A DNA stretch of 35,354 bases from Allomuricauda sp. (GTDB taxonomy: Bacteria; Bacteroidota; Bacteroidia; Flavobacteriales; Flavobacteriaceae): assembly GCA_028284725.1 (NCBI GenBank), contig JANQRD010000265.1, positions 1 through 35,354 of the forward strand, written 5' to 3'. Under the pieces are notes generated by a model that did not search any database, had not been told where the DNA came from, and saw only the letters and a list, made by a program, of their open reading frames with translations. A program made the translations under genes and the position numbers. Positions 18,070-25,161 of this stretch are shown piece by piece. Numbering within the stretch: position 1 is the stretch's first letter; each line of letters starts with the position of its first letter.

Positions 18070-18774
18070 ATGCAGCTCTTTTACAATCCCACATTGGACA
18101 ATAGTTTCAAGCAATTTTTCTTTTCAGAGGAGGAGAGCAAGCATATTGTTAAGGTATTGCGCAAGACCGAAGGCGATGTGTTACATATTACCAATGGTAA
18201 AGGCTATCTTTTTGAAGCGGAGATTTTAATTGCTGACCCCAAAAAGTGCAAGGCGCAGATCATAGCGGAAAAAAAATCAATTCCAAAACGGTACAAACTG
18301 CACTTGGTCGTGGCGCCCACCAAAATGAATGATCGCTACGAGTGGTTTCTGGAAAAAGCTACCGAAATTGGAGTGGACGAAATTACCCCCATCATCTGCG
18401 ACCGATCTGAACGAAAGGTGTTGAAATTGGAACGGATGGAACGCGTGTTGCAATCGGCCATGAAACAATCCCTTCAAACACGTCTCCCAAAATTAAATGA
18501 AGTCATTTCATACCGGGCTTTTATGGAGCAGAAAACGGGTGGACTAAAATTCATCGCGCACTGTGATGAAGGTGAAAGAATGGAGTTGAAACGAAGGGTT
18601 GCTGCCGATAAGGATGTTACCATACTTATTGGCCCCGAAGGGGATTTTACCAAATCTGAAATCACTACCGCCTTGGAAAAAGGCTTTGTTCCCGTTTCGT
18701 TGGGAATTAACCGTCTTCGTACAGAGACTGCCGCAATAGTGGCCTGTACGACGGTTTCCATTATCAACAACTAA
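18070..18774 (+). CDS. rsmE: 16S rRNA (uracil1498-N3)-methyltransferase RsmE
   Basis: 234 residues of the SPOUT class. The N-terminal PUA-like part contains SEEESKHIVKVLRK. Family motifs follow: APTKMNDRYEWFLEKATEIGV, ITPIICDRSERKV, LIGPEGDFTKSEI and the knot-forming VSLGINRLRTETAAI. It methylates N3 of U1498 in 16S rRNA using SAM. Its stop codon shares the four bases CTAA with the stop of the convergent DUF1223 gene, and an intrinsic terminator follows at once. Confidence 0.97.
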   Translation: MQLFYNPTLDNSFKQFFFSEEESKHIVKVLRKTEGDVLHITNGKGYLFEAEILIADPKKCKAQIIAEKKSIPKRYKLHLVVAPTKMNDRYEWFLEKATEIGVDEITPIICDRSERKVLKLERMERVLQSAMKQSLQTRLPKLNEVISYRAFMEQKTGGLKFIAHCDEGERMELKRRVAADKDVTILIGPEGDFTKSEITTALEKGFVPVSLGINRLRTETAAIVACTTVSIINN

Positions 18775-19556
18775 GCCCCTATCGGGGTTTTTGCGGCAGC
18801 CGTAATATTCAAATTGTCTTTTTCTATGAGCAAAATCAAAGTCAGTTTGTCGTTTTGCGATACTAGCTTCGGAATAGTTATATTACCGGTTCCTTCATCA
18901 GCGTCCAGAGCGATGTACTTTTCTGCAACGACAATATTGCTGTTCTTTAAAGTTCTGTTTCGGTTCTCTCCACGTTTTACCGAAGTGGTTCGCTCATCCA
19001 AAACCAAAACCGCTCTCAGTAATCTGTTTTCGGTTGAACCTTGCACTTCAAAGTCAAATGAGACCTGCTTTCCAGAAGATTCATTACGAAGTAATTGTAA
19101 ACTGTTCTCTGATTTCTCCTGTTTGTATGATCCTATTTTACCGTACAATTTCGACCTGTTGGAGCCAACAAAGTGCTCTTTTCCGTTGACCACCAATTGT
19201 GGTGTATAGTTGCTGCGGTATTGAAATTTACGGTTGTAGTCACGTTGCTTTTTAGTATAGACCGATTTACTGAAAGGATCCTCCCAGCCGATATAGTTCC
19301 AGTAATCCACATGGTAGGAAAGAGCAAACACTTCATCGGGATATTCTTTTTTTACTTTGTCCAACAATACATCCGCGGGAGGACAACTTGAGCATCCTTG
19401 CGAAGTGAACAATTCCAGCACCACTGGAGATTGATATACTGTGTTGTCCATTTCCTTTTCCACAACCATAGCCTGATTCTCAAGTTTTGCCGTGTAAAAT
19501 GCCATCAATGACATTCCCAAAAAAGCTAGTGACGGAATTATGATTTTTTTAAACAT
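18771..19556 (-). CDS. DUF1223 family secreted thioredoxin-like protein
   Basis: The track starts at 19604; ATG 19556 (MFKKIIIPSLAFLGMSLMAF) gives a clean signal peptide or anchor and 261 residues. The DUF1223 core is plain: PVVLELFTSQGCSSCPPADVLLDK, with the CxxC of a thioredoxin-like fold, then SYHVDYWNYIGWEDPFS and YTPQLVVNGKEHFVGSNR. The family is predicted to be extracytoplasmic; its biochemical role is not established. C-terminal VAEKYIALDADEGTGNITIPKLV looks beta-rich. Divergent from the DUF4159 gene across only 39 bp; convergent with rsmE. Confidence 0.9.
   Translation of the reverse strand: MFKKIIIPSLAFLGMSLMAFYTAKLENQAMVVEKEMDNTVYQSPVVLELFTSQGCSSCPPADVLLDKVKKEYPDEVFALSYHVDYWNYIGWEDPFSKSVYTKKQRDYNRKFQYRSNYTPQLVVNGKEHFVGSNRSKLYGKIGSYKQEKSENSLQLLRNESSGKQVSFDFEVQGSTENRLLRAVLVLDERTTSVKRGENRNRTLKNSNIVVAEKYIALDADEGTGNITIPKLVSQNDKLTLILLIEKDNLNITAAAKTPIGA
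18773..18792 (+). terminator. Intrinsic terminator of rsmE
   Basis: AAGCCCC (18773-18779), a TATC loop and GGGGTTT (18784-18790) form a 7-bp stem including one G-T pair, with TTTTT at 18788-18792. It begins inside the rsmE stop codon and lies within the last codons of the convergent DUF1223 gene, so the same bases are coding on one strand and a terminator on the other. Confidence 0.75.
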
Positions 19557-19564
19557 GAATACAG

Positions 19565-19572
19565 TACATTTG
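19565..19572 (+). promoter_or_regulatory. Putative -7 box for the DUF4159 operon
   Basis: TACATTTG matches TAnnTTTG in the 39-bp divergent spacer, 23 bp before the DUF4159 ATG. Upstream is T-rich but lacks a clear TTG -33 element. Confidence 0.4.
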
Positions 19573-19595
19573 ATTATTAAGTTATTCGCAGCTAG

Positions 19596-20246
19596 ATGAA
19601 ACAACTTACCTTGACGTGCCTTTTTTTAACTTTTTTTGTGATAAGCATTACCAATGCGCAGAAAATTGCGGTCCTTAAATATGGTGGGGGTGGTGATTGG
19701 TATTCCAACCCGACTGCACTACCCAATCTCATCGAATTCTGCAATAAAAACATCGGCACCAAGATCAACTCCGATCCAGAAACTGTGGAAGTTGGAAACG
19801 TATCCATTTTTCAATATCCCTATCTGCATATGACGGGACATGGGAATGTATTTTTTGCCCAAGAAGAAGCTGAAAACCTCAGAACCTATTTGCTTTCTGG
19901 TGGATTTTTACATATCGATGACAATTACGGCATGGAGCCCTATTTGGTTCGGGAACTGAAAAAGGTTTTCCCCGATAAGCAATTGGAGGAATTGGGAGCC
20001 GACCATCCAATTTTCAGTCAACGGTTTTTGTTCCCCGAAGGCCTTCCCAAAATCCATGAGCACGATGGAAAACGACCCCAGGCGCTTGGTATATTTCACG
20101 AAGGCAGATTGCTGTTATTGTTTACTTTTGAAAGTGACCTTGGCGATGGCTGGGAAGACCCCTCTGTGCACAACGATCCGGAAGAAGTCCGATTAAAAGC
20201 CCTTCGGATGGGTGCCAATATTTTGGAATATGCCTTTAAAAGTTGA
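19596..20246 (+). CDS. DUF4159 domain protein, secreted
   Basis: 216 residues. Signal peptide LTCLFLTFFVISITNAQ is followed directly by the DUF4159 domain: KIAVLKYGGGGDWYSNPTALPNL, PYLHMTGHGNVFF, LRTYLLSGGFLHIDDNYGM, DHPIFS. The pattern HMTGHG...GGFLHIDDN resembles glutamine-amidotransferase-like folds that have lost catalysis; the function of the family is unknown. In Bacteroidota it is often found next to envelope genes. It is 3 bp upstream of the AI-2E/PerM transporter gene, so a linked envelope role is plausible. Confidence 0.9.
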   Translation: MKQLTLTCLFLTFFVISITNAQKIAVLKYGGGGDWYSNPTALPNLIEFCNKNIGTKINSDPETVEVGNVSIFQYPYLHMTGHGNVFFAQEEAENLRTYLLSGGFLHIDDNYGMEPYLVRELKKVFPDKQLEELGADHPIFSQRFLFPEGLPKIHEHDGKRPQALGIFHEGRLLLLFTFESDLGDGWEDPSVHNDPEEVRLKALRMGANILEYAFKS

Positions 20247-20249
20247 TTT

Positions 20250-21350
20250 ATGAATTCAAGAATAATTGCCAATGGGATTCTTAGGGCAGTCGCCATCATA
20301 ACCGCAGTAGTCCTTTCAGCCTACTTTCTCTATAAAATACAATCGGTTTTGGCCTATTTGGCCATTGCCGCAGTTATCGCACTATTGGGAAGACCGGTAG
20401 TTCTTTTTTTGAGGCGAAAGTTGAAATTTCCCAATACCCTGGCAGTGATCGTAGCCATGATTTTTATGCTTGGTGTTTTCCTTGGGATTTTGGCTCTTTT
20501 CATTCCATTAATTTCGGAACAGAGTAAGAACCTGTCATTATTGGATATTGAAGCGCTGAAAGCCGATGTGAATACCCTTTACCTGCAGATTCTGGAATAC
20601 TTTGGTGCGACCACCGATAACGTAAACGATTTGATCCACGATTCCGAATTAGAGAAAAATGTCTTGGAAGGCTTGGATTTGAGGTTCATCCCTAATTTCC
20701 TGAACTCCTTTGTCAACACCCTAAGTAATTTCAGCATAGGGTTGTTCTCCGTGCTCTTCATTTCCTTTTTCTTTTTAAAGGACAGCAAATTGTTCCAGAA
20801 CGGTATGTTGATTTTTGTACCGGACGATAAGGAACGAAATTTGGTGAAATCCGTAGACAAGATCAACGGATTGCTTTCAAGATATTTTGCTGGAATTCTG
20901 CTTCAGCTTTTCATTCTTTTTGTCATTTACACCATTGCGCTATTGGTTGTAGGGGTAGAAAATGCCATCGTGATTGCATTTTTGTGTGCCTTGTTCAATA
21001 TCATTCCCTATATAGGTCCAATCATCGGTGGTGCGATAATGGTGACCCTTACCATGACCAGTTTTTTGGGAGCTGATTTCAGTACGGTGATTCTACCAAA
21101 AGCGTTGTATGTGCTCATCGGATTGGTCATTGGGCAGTTGGTGGATAATTTCTTTTCACAGCCCTTCATTTTTTCCACCAGTGTGAAATCCCACCCTTTG
21201 GAAATCTTTTTGGTCATCATCATTGCGGGACTCATTTTTGGCGTTGTGGGAATGGTGGTGGCAGTACCGGGATATACGGCAATAAAGGTCATTTTAAAGG
21301 AATTTCTTGCTGAAAATTCCTTTGTGAAAAAACTGACCAAAAACTTATAG
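20250..21350 (+). CDS. AI-2E/PerM family transporter
   Basis: 366 residues, about eight hydrophobic helices in the AI-2E_transport/UPF0118 pattern: a helix pair at the N-terminus, a central soluble stretch (about 95-160), then FSIGLFSVLFISFFFLKD, YFAGILLQLFILFVIYTIALLV and the conserved block LCALFNIIPYIGPIIGG (about 245-260), with the C-terminal IIAGLIFGVVGMVVAVPGYTAIK. Members export autoinducer-2, other small molecules or cations; substrate cannot be predicted. It begins 3 bp after the DUF4159 stop and ends 7 bp before the methyltransferase start. Confidence 0.93.
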   Translation: MNSRIIANGILRAVAIITAVVLSAYFLYKIQSVLAYLAIAAVIALLGRPVVLFLRRKLKFPNTLAVIVAMIFMLGVFLGILALFIPLISEQSKNLSLLDIEALKADVNTLYLQILEYFGATTDNVNDLIHDSELEKNVLEGLDLRFIPNFLNSFVNTLSNFSIGLFSVLFISFFFLKDSKLFQNGMLIFVPDDKERNLVKSVDKINGLLSRYFAGILLQLFILFVIYTIALLVVGVENAIVIAFLCALFNIIPYIGPIIGGAIMVTLTMTSFLGADFSTVILPKALYVLIGLVIGQLVDNFFSQPFIFSTSVKSHPLEIFLVIIIAGLIFGVVGMVVAVPGYTAIKVILKEFLAENSFVKKLTKNL

Positions 21351-21357
21351 TATCAGT

Positions 21358-22536
21358 TTGAATAAATTGATATTAAATACTGGTGTACAAGATTTTATAC
21401 AAAAAAATTGGAATGCTGACATCATGTCAGTTTTGCTCAAAAAACCACTTTTTGAGAGCATTTCCCAAAAAGAGCTGGTAGAGCAGCTTGAAGCGAAGAA
21501 GAAGTGCCGGGAAAAGCTCCCCACCTGGTTCAAAACCACAGGTATCTATTACCCTAATAAATTAAACATCGAGCAAACCAGTTCAGAACAAACTGCACTG
21601 TACAAATCGAGTCTTGTAGCGGGAAAAGTACTGCTGGATGTCACTGGTGGATTTGGGGTGGACAGTTATTACTTTTCCAAAAAAGTTGATTCGGTATTTC
21701 ATTGTGAAATCAATCCAGATTTGAGTGAAATTGCAGCGTATAATTTTAAGGTCTTGGGTCAAAGCAAAATTGACTGTATTGCAAAAGATGGTATTACATT
21801 TCTGAAAGAAACCGACCTTCAATTCGACTGGATTTATGTTGACCCATCCCGAAGGGATGACCTAGCGGGAAAAGTGTTTTTGCTGAAGGATTGTTTGCCT
21901 AACCTTCCCGAACACCTCCCATCCATTTTTGAAAAGACCAACAATGTTTTGGTCAAAACCTCTCCCCTTTTGGACATCTCCCAAGGGATAAAGGAGCTCG
22001 ATGGGGTAAGTGAAATCCATGTGGTTGCCGTAAACAACGAAGTCAAAGAACTATTGTTTGTACTAAGGAAAAATTTTAAAGGTGAGATTTCAGCTACTTG
22101 CATCAATCTTGTAAGAGAGGAAAAGGAAACCTTTAATTTCAAGCTTGAAGAAGAAGCAACAACCGAGGTCGAATTTGGAAGTGCTGGAGAATACCTTTAC
22201 GAACCCAATTCAGCTATCCTGAAATCGGGAGGTTTCAAATCCGTGGCGAATGCATTCCAATTAAAGAAGCTGCATCAACATTCCCATTTATACACTTCGG
22301 ACGAGCTGCTAAATTTTCCAGGGAGAAGTTTCAAGGTTTTGGAGGTCTTGCCCTATTCCAAAAAATCTTTAAAAGCATTGAATCTTGCAAAGGCCAATAT
22401 CACCACGCGCAACTTTCTGCTTTCGGTTTCGGAAATCCGCAAAAAGCACAAGGTCAAAGATGGTGGGGATTTGTATTTATTTTTTACCACAAATCACAAA
22501 GACGACTTAATTGTGGTGAAATGTCAAAAGGCTTAG
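21358..22536 (+). CDS. Class I SAM-dependent methyltransferase with THUMP-like C-terminus (PG_1098 type)
   Basis: 392 residues from a TTG start 7 bp after the transporter; MNKLILNTGVQDFIQKN matches how this Bacteroidota family begins, and no nearby ATG does better. The SAM-binding motif I is LLDVTGGFGVDSYYFSK (about 90-107), with FHCEINPDL as acidic loop. WIYVDPSRRDD is the catalytic-loop equivalent of the (D/N)PP(Y/F) motif, and the C-terminal THUMP-like domain spans EYLYEPNSAILKSGG to the end. Nucleic-acid-type methylation (rRNA or tRNA) is likely from the THUMP-like domain, but no substrate is known to me. Tail-to-tail overlap of 4 bp (TTAG) with the VanX-like gene. Confidence 0.87.
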   Translation: MNKLILNTGVQDFIQKNWNADIMSVLLKKPLFESISQKELVEQLEAKKKCREKLPTWFKTTGIYYPNKLNIEQTSSEQTALYKSSLVAGKVLLDVTGGFGVDSYYFSKKVDSVFHCEINPDLSEIAAYNFKVLGQSKIDCIAKDGITFLKETDLQFDWIYVDPSRRDDLAGKVFLLKDCLPNLPEHLPSIFEKTNNVLVKTSPLLDISQGIKELDGVSEIHVVAVNNEVKELLFVLRKNFKGEISATCINLVREEKETFNFKLEEEATTEVEFGSAGEYLYEPNSAILKSGGFKSVANAFQLKKLHQHSHLYTSDELLNFPGRSFKVLEVLPYSKKSLKALNLAKANITTRNFLLSVSEIRKKHKVKDGGDLYLFFTTNHKDDLIVVKCQKA

Positions 22537-23255
22537 TTGGGACAATCCCACACAAAATCAGCAATCTTATCGTTGGATCCCGCGGACAAGTTATAGTGCC
22601 ACCATTCCGTACGTATCGACCAAAAACCATATTTTTCCATGGTTTCCTTCAATAACTTTCGGTTCCGAAGCACCTCCTCGGGCAAATCCATGTTATCATG
22701 ATAAGCTCTTTTTCCAAAGAAATCAAAATCCGTTCCCATGTCCAATTCGTTCCCTTCAAAATCCACAAGAGTAATGTCCACAGCACCGCCTTTATTATGG
22801 ATGGATCCTTTCACAGGGTCAGCCACATATTGCGGATTGGGTACAATTTTCCACATTTTGTGCTGGACAGAATTCGGTCGGTAGCAATCAAAAAATTTGA
22901 TTTTTACCCCTTTTTCCATAAACTCCTTATTTACTTCGATAAGTGCTTTTGCCGTTTTTACACGGGTATAGCATTCAGCACAGGGATATACTTTGGCCTT
23001 TAAAAAATTGTTGGTGGTTGCATAGCGCATGTCATACACAAAATCTGCACTAAAATCGGCCAAACGAACAAAGGTAGTATCGGCCAACCCATCAAAAGTC
23101 TTCAATTGTTTTTCAGGAAAATCATGAGAGACGGAATCTACAGCAATCACACTATCACTTTCCGAGCTTCCCAGGGTAACACTGTTGGAAACATTGCTTT
23201 TTTGTTTGCAAGCACAGGCAAAGAGCGTGGTAAGTATCAAAAAATATGTTCTCAT
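22533..23255 (-). CDS. VanX-like D-alanyl-D-alanine dipeptidase (M15D), probable lipoprotein
   Basis: The track start at 23318 adds residues inside the upstream gene; the ATG at residue 22 (MRTYFLILTTLFACAC) gives a lipobox-like signal and 240 residues. M15D zinc site: SIHNKGGAVDITLVD (His and Asp) and TEWWHYN (His, with catalytic Glu before WWH). The family hydrolyses D-Ala-D-Ala; in Bacteroidota it is more likely peptidoglycan recycling than vancomycin resistance, since no vanH, vanA or vanRS genes are nearby. The start overlaps the esterase stop as TGATG, indicating translational coupling. Confidence 0.93.
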   Translation of the reverse strand: MRTYFLILTTLFACACKQKSNVSNSVTLGSSESDSVIAVDSVSHDFPEKQLKTFDGLADTTFVRLADFSADFVYDMRYATTNNFLKAKVYPCAECYTRVKTAKALIEVNKEFMEKGVKIKFFDCYRPNSVQHKMWKIVPNPQYVADPVKGSIHNKGGAVDITLVDFEGNELDMGTDFDFFGKRAYHDNMDLPEEVLRNRKLLKETMEKYGFWSIRTEWWHYNLSAGSNDKIADFVWDCPN

Positions 23256-23983
23256 CAATTTCTTTTTTGTTGATTGAACCAAACGTACAAAGAATCTGTT
23301 GTATATGCTCTTTCCCAAGAATTATGTCCTACTCCCTTGTATCGGGTGTATTGAACATCATAATCCATTGCCTTAAGCTTGGCTACCATTTTATCCGATT
23401 CCTCCACGGGGATTACCGGATCCTGATCACCATGAAATACCCATATGGGCAGCTTTTTATCAATCCAATGGGCGTAAGGTAAAGGCGCCATGCCGCAAAC
23501 CACCGCCATGGCGGCAAACTTATTTGGATATTGGGTGACCAGCTCCCAAGAGGCGCTTCCACCCCTACTGAGGCCGGTTAAATAAATCCTGTCCTTATCA
23601 ACTCTGTTCTCCTCGACAACCGAATCCAGCAACTTTACTACCGCGTGGGTATTCCACCATTTGCGCTTATGCGGATTTTGGGGTGCCAATACCAAAAAGG
23701 GAAATTGTTTTCCCTCGACCAAAAGTTTTGGCGGTCCATTTTTTTTGATTTCATCCAAAGCAGCACCAGATTCTCCGCCTCCGTGTAAGAACAATAGCAG
23801 TCCGTATTCTTTATTGGGATTGGAATCATATTCAGCCGGATAATACAGGTAATACCTGAGATTTTCAGTGGTAACGGTCTGCAATTCATCCTCAATAAGA
23901 TTGGACTGCGCAGAGCAACTTTGATTGCTAATCAACAAAAAAGCACAGGCGATGAAGGTCAAGATTTTGGTGGTATTATGCAT
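23255..23983 (-). CDS. Secreted alpha/beta-hydrolase (phospholipase/carboxylesterase or prolyl-oligopeptidase type)
   Basis: The track starts at 24028; ATG 23983 (MHNTTKILTFIACAFLLISN) gives an export signal and 242 residues. Alpha/beta-hydrolase features: oxyanion motif LLLFLHGGGESG, nucleophile GLSRGGSASWE, acid GDQDPVIPVEES and His in GVGHNSWER. The arrangement matches the predicted-peptidase/esterase group often seen in polysaccharide-degrading Bacteroidota, so acetyl- or feruloyl-esterase activity is possible, but nothing here proves the substrate. Translationally coupled to the VanX-like gene. An AT-rich hairpin covers the bases just before its start codon. Confidence 0.9.
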   Translation of the reverse strand: MHNTTKILTFIACAFLLISNQSCSAQSNLIEDELQTVTTENLRYYLYYPAEYDSNPNKEYGLLLFLHGGGESGAALDEIKKNGPPKLLVEGKQFPFLVLAPQNPHKRKWWNTHAVVKLLDSVVEENRVDKDRIYLTGLSRGGSASWELVTQYPNKFAAMAVVCGMAPLPYAHWIDKKLPIWVFHGDQDPVIPVEESDKMVAKLKAMDYDVQYTRYKGVGHNSWERAYTTDSLYVWFNQQKRN

Positions 23984-23987
23984 CAAA

Positions 23988-24007
23988 CTATTTTTCTCTA
24001 AAAATAG
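23988..24007 (-). repeat. Hairpin directly before the esterase start codon
   Basis: Perfect 8-bp arms CTATTTTT (23988-23995) and AAAAATAG (24000-24007) with a 4-nt loop end 5 bases before the esterase ATG. In mRNA this could fold over the ribosome landing site, or act as a processing point between the channel and esterase genes. The stem is all A/U except one pair, so stability is modest. Confidence 0.4.
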
Positions 24008-24078
24008 CAAACTTAGCGGTCTGCTCAACGAACTGAAAATCTGAAACAGAAGGAGAATTCAAAATTTAAGCCACTCCA

Positions 24079-25161
24079 TCAATCGTTCAAGTTGTATTTT
24101 CCTAACACCTCATTCCATGAGACATCCTGAATCCTGCTAATAACAGCTTGGTTTATTTGCTCAAAATTAGATTGGGATTTCGGCATAATAAAACTGCGGT
24201 ATTGCCGATTGAAATTTATGGGCAGTAGCTGTGTTTTGTTTTCCAATTGGTTGCTCCGAATCAGATATTCCAAAGTGCCCCTGTCGTAGACCAGCGCGTT
24301 GACCTCCTTTCTTGCCAAAGCCCTAAGGGCTTGGAGCGGACTTGTGTACACCTTATAGGGTTGCTTTCCCTGCCCAACAAGGAAATCCTGACCTCCCGAT
24401 GCCCCAACCACTCCTATTCTTTCAAGGGTAAGCAAATCTTCCAGACTGTTGATCTTGGCCTCCAAAGTGTTCACGGTAAGCGTTGATGCTATGGTCGCTG
24501 TAAAACTGGATATAATGATCACCGCGGTGAACATCCAAATAATGGCGATCGACTTTCCCAAATTGGTCTTTGGTGCCTTGTCGCCGTAGCCAACGGTTGT
24601 CATTGTTACGGCCGACCACCAAAGTCCATCGAAAAGTCCCCAAAGGCCAGGTCTAAATTGGAACTTGTTGTGCCTTCGTTCCACAAACCACAAAATAGTT
24701 CCGAAAAAAAGTAAGATGAGCAGCAATAGTAAAACGACCTTAAGAAAATCCTTGGAAAAAAAGTTCCCCACAAAAATCTGAAACTGATTTCTACTGGATG
24801 TCGTAATGGCCACCCCTATACTTGAAATGTAAAAAGGCTGGGTGACCGCGAATTTTTCAATCCGTTGGGGACTGTTTGCCAATGGGTTGATGGAAATATC
24901 AATTTCGTTATAGTCCAACGCACGGATCATCCCAATATCGTCATTGAAAGTCTTATAACGGAAGGGCTGCTGTATTTCATGGGCAATTTCTTCCCATAGA
25001 TCAATGGAAAGTCCCTTGTAATCTTCAGAGCCTTCTTGGATAATAAATGGTGGATCAACATGAATACCCACTAACATGGTGTCCCTTAGTTTATCCTGCG
25101 AAAAAACCGCCATCGAAACCAAAAGCACAACAAAAATCGTTATGTTCTTTTTTTTCATCAT
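24079..25161 (-). CDS. GluR0-like prokaryotic ionotropic receptor: periplasmic binding domain split by a K+ channel pore
   Basis: 360 residues. Signal peptide ([13 protein letters not shown]). SBP_bac_3 lobe 1 at about 27-120 ([41 protein letters not shown]). First helix at about 140-160, pore helix and selectivity filter MTTVGYGD (about 187-194), then helix 2 at about 202-230. Lobe 2 resumes at about 236-360 ([30 protein letters not shown]). TVGYGD is the K+-channel filter, as in cyanobacterial GluR0, and [13 protein letters not shown] aligns by eye with the SYTANLAAFLTV gating motif of animal ionotropic glutamate receptors. It should be a ligand-gated K+ channel in the inner membrane with its clamshell in the periplasm; the ligand is unknown. 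Starts inside the stop of the propeller-sensor gene (4-bp overlap). Confidence 0.92.
   Translation of the reverse strand: MMKKKNITIFVVLLVSMAVFSQDKLRDTMLVGIHVDPPFIIQEGSEDYKGLSIDLWEEIAHEIQQPFRYKTFNDDIGMIRALDYNEIDISINPLANSPQRIEKFAVTQPFYISSIGVAITTSSRNQFQIFVGNFFSKDFLKVVLLLLLILLFFGTILWFVERRHNKFQFRPGLWGLFDGLWWSAVTMTTVGYGDKAPKTNLGKSIAIIWMFTAVIIISSFTATIASTLTVNTLEAKINSLEDLLTLERIGVVGASGGQDFLVGQGKQPYKVYTSPLQALRALARKEVNALVYDRGTLEYLIRSNQLENKTQLLPINFNRQYRSFIMPKSQSNFEQINQAVISRIQDVSWNEVLGKYNLND

Noticed and set aside
22533-23255. VanX-type glycopeptide resistance locus
   Set aside because: No vanH, vanA-type ligase, vanR or vanS genes nearby; M15D enzymes are common in peptidoglycan turnover.
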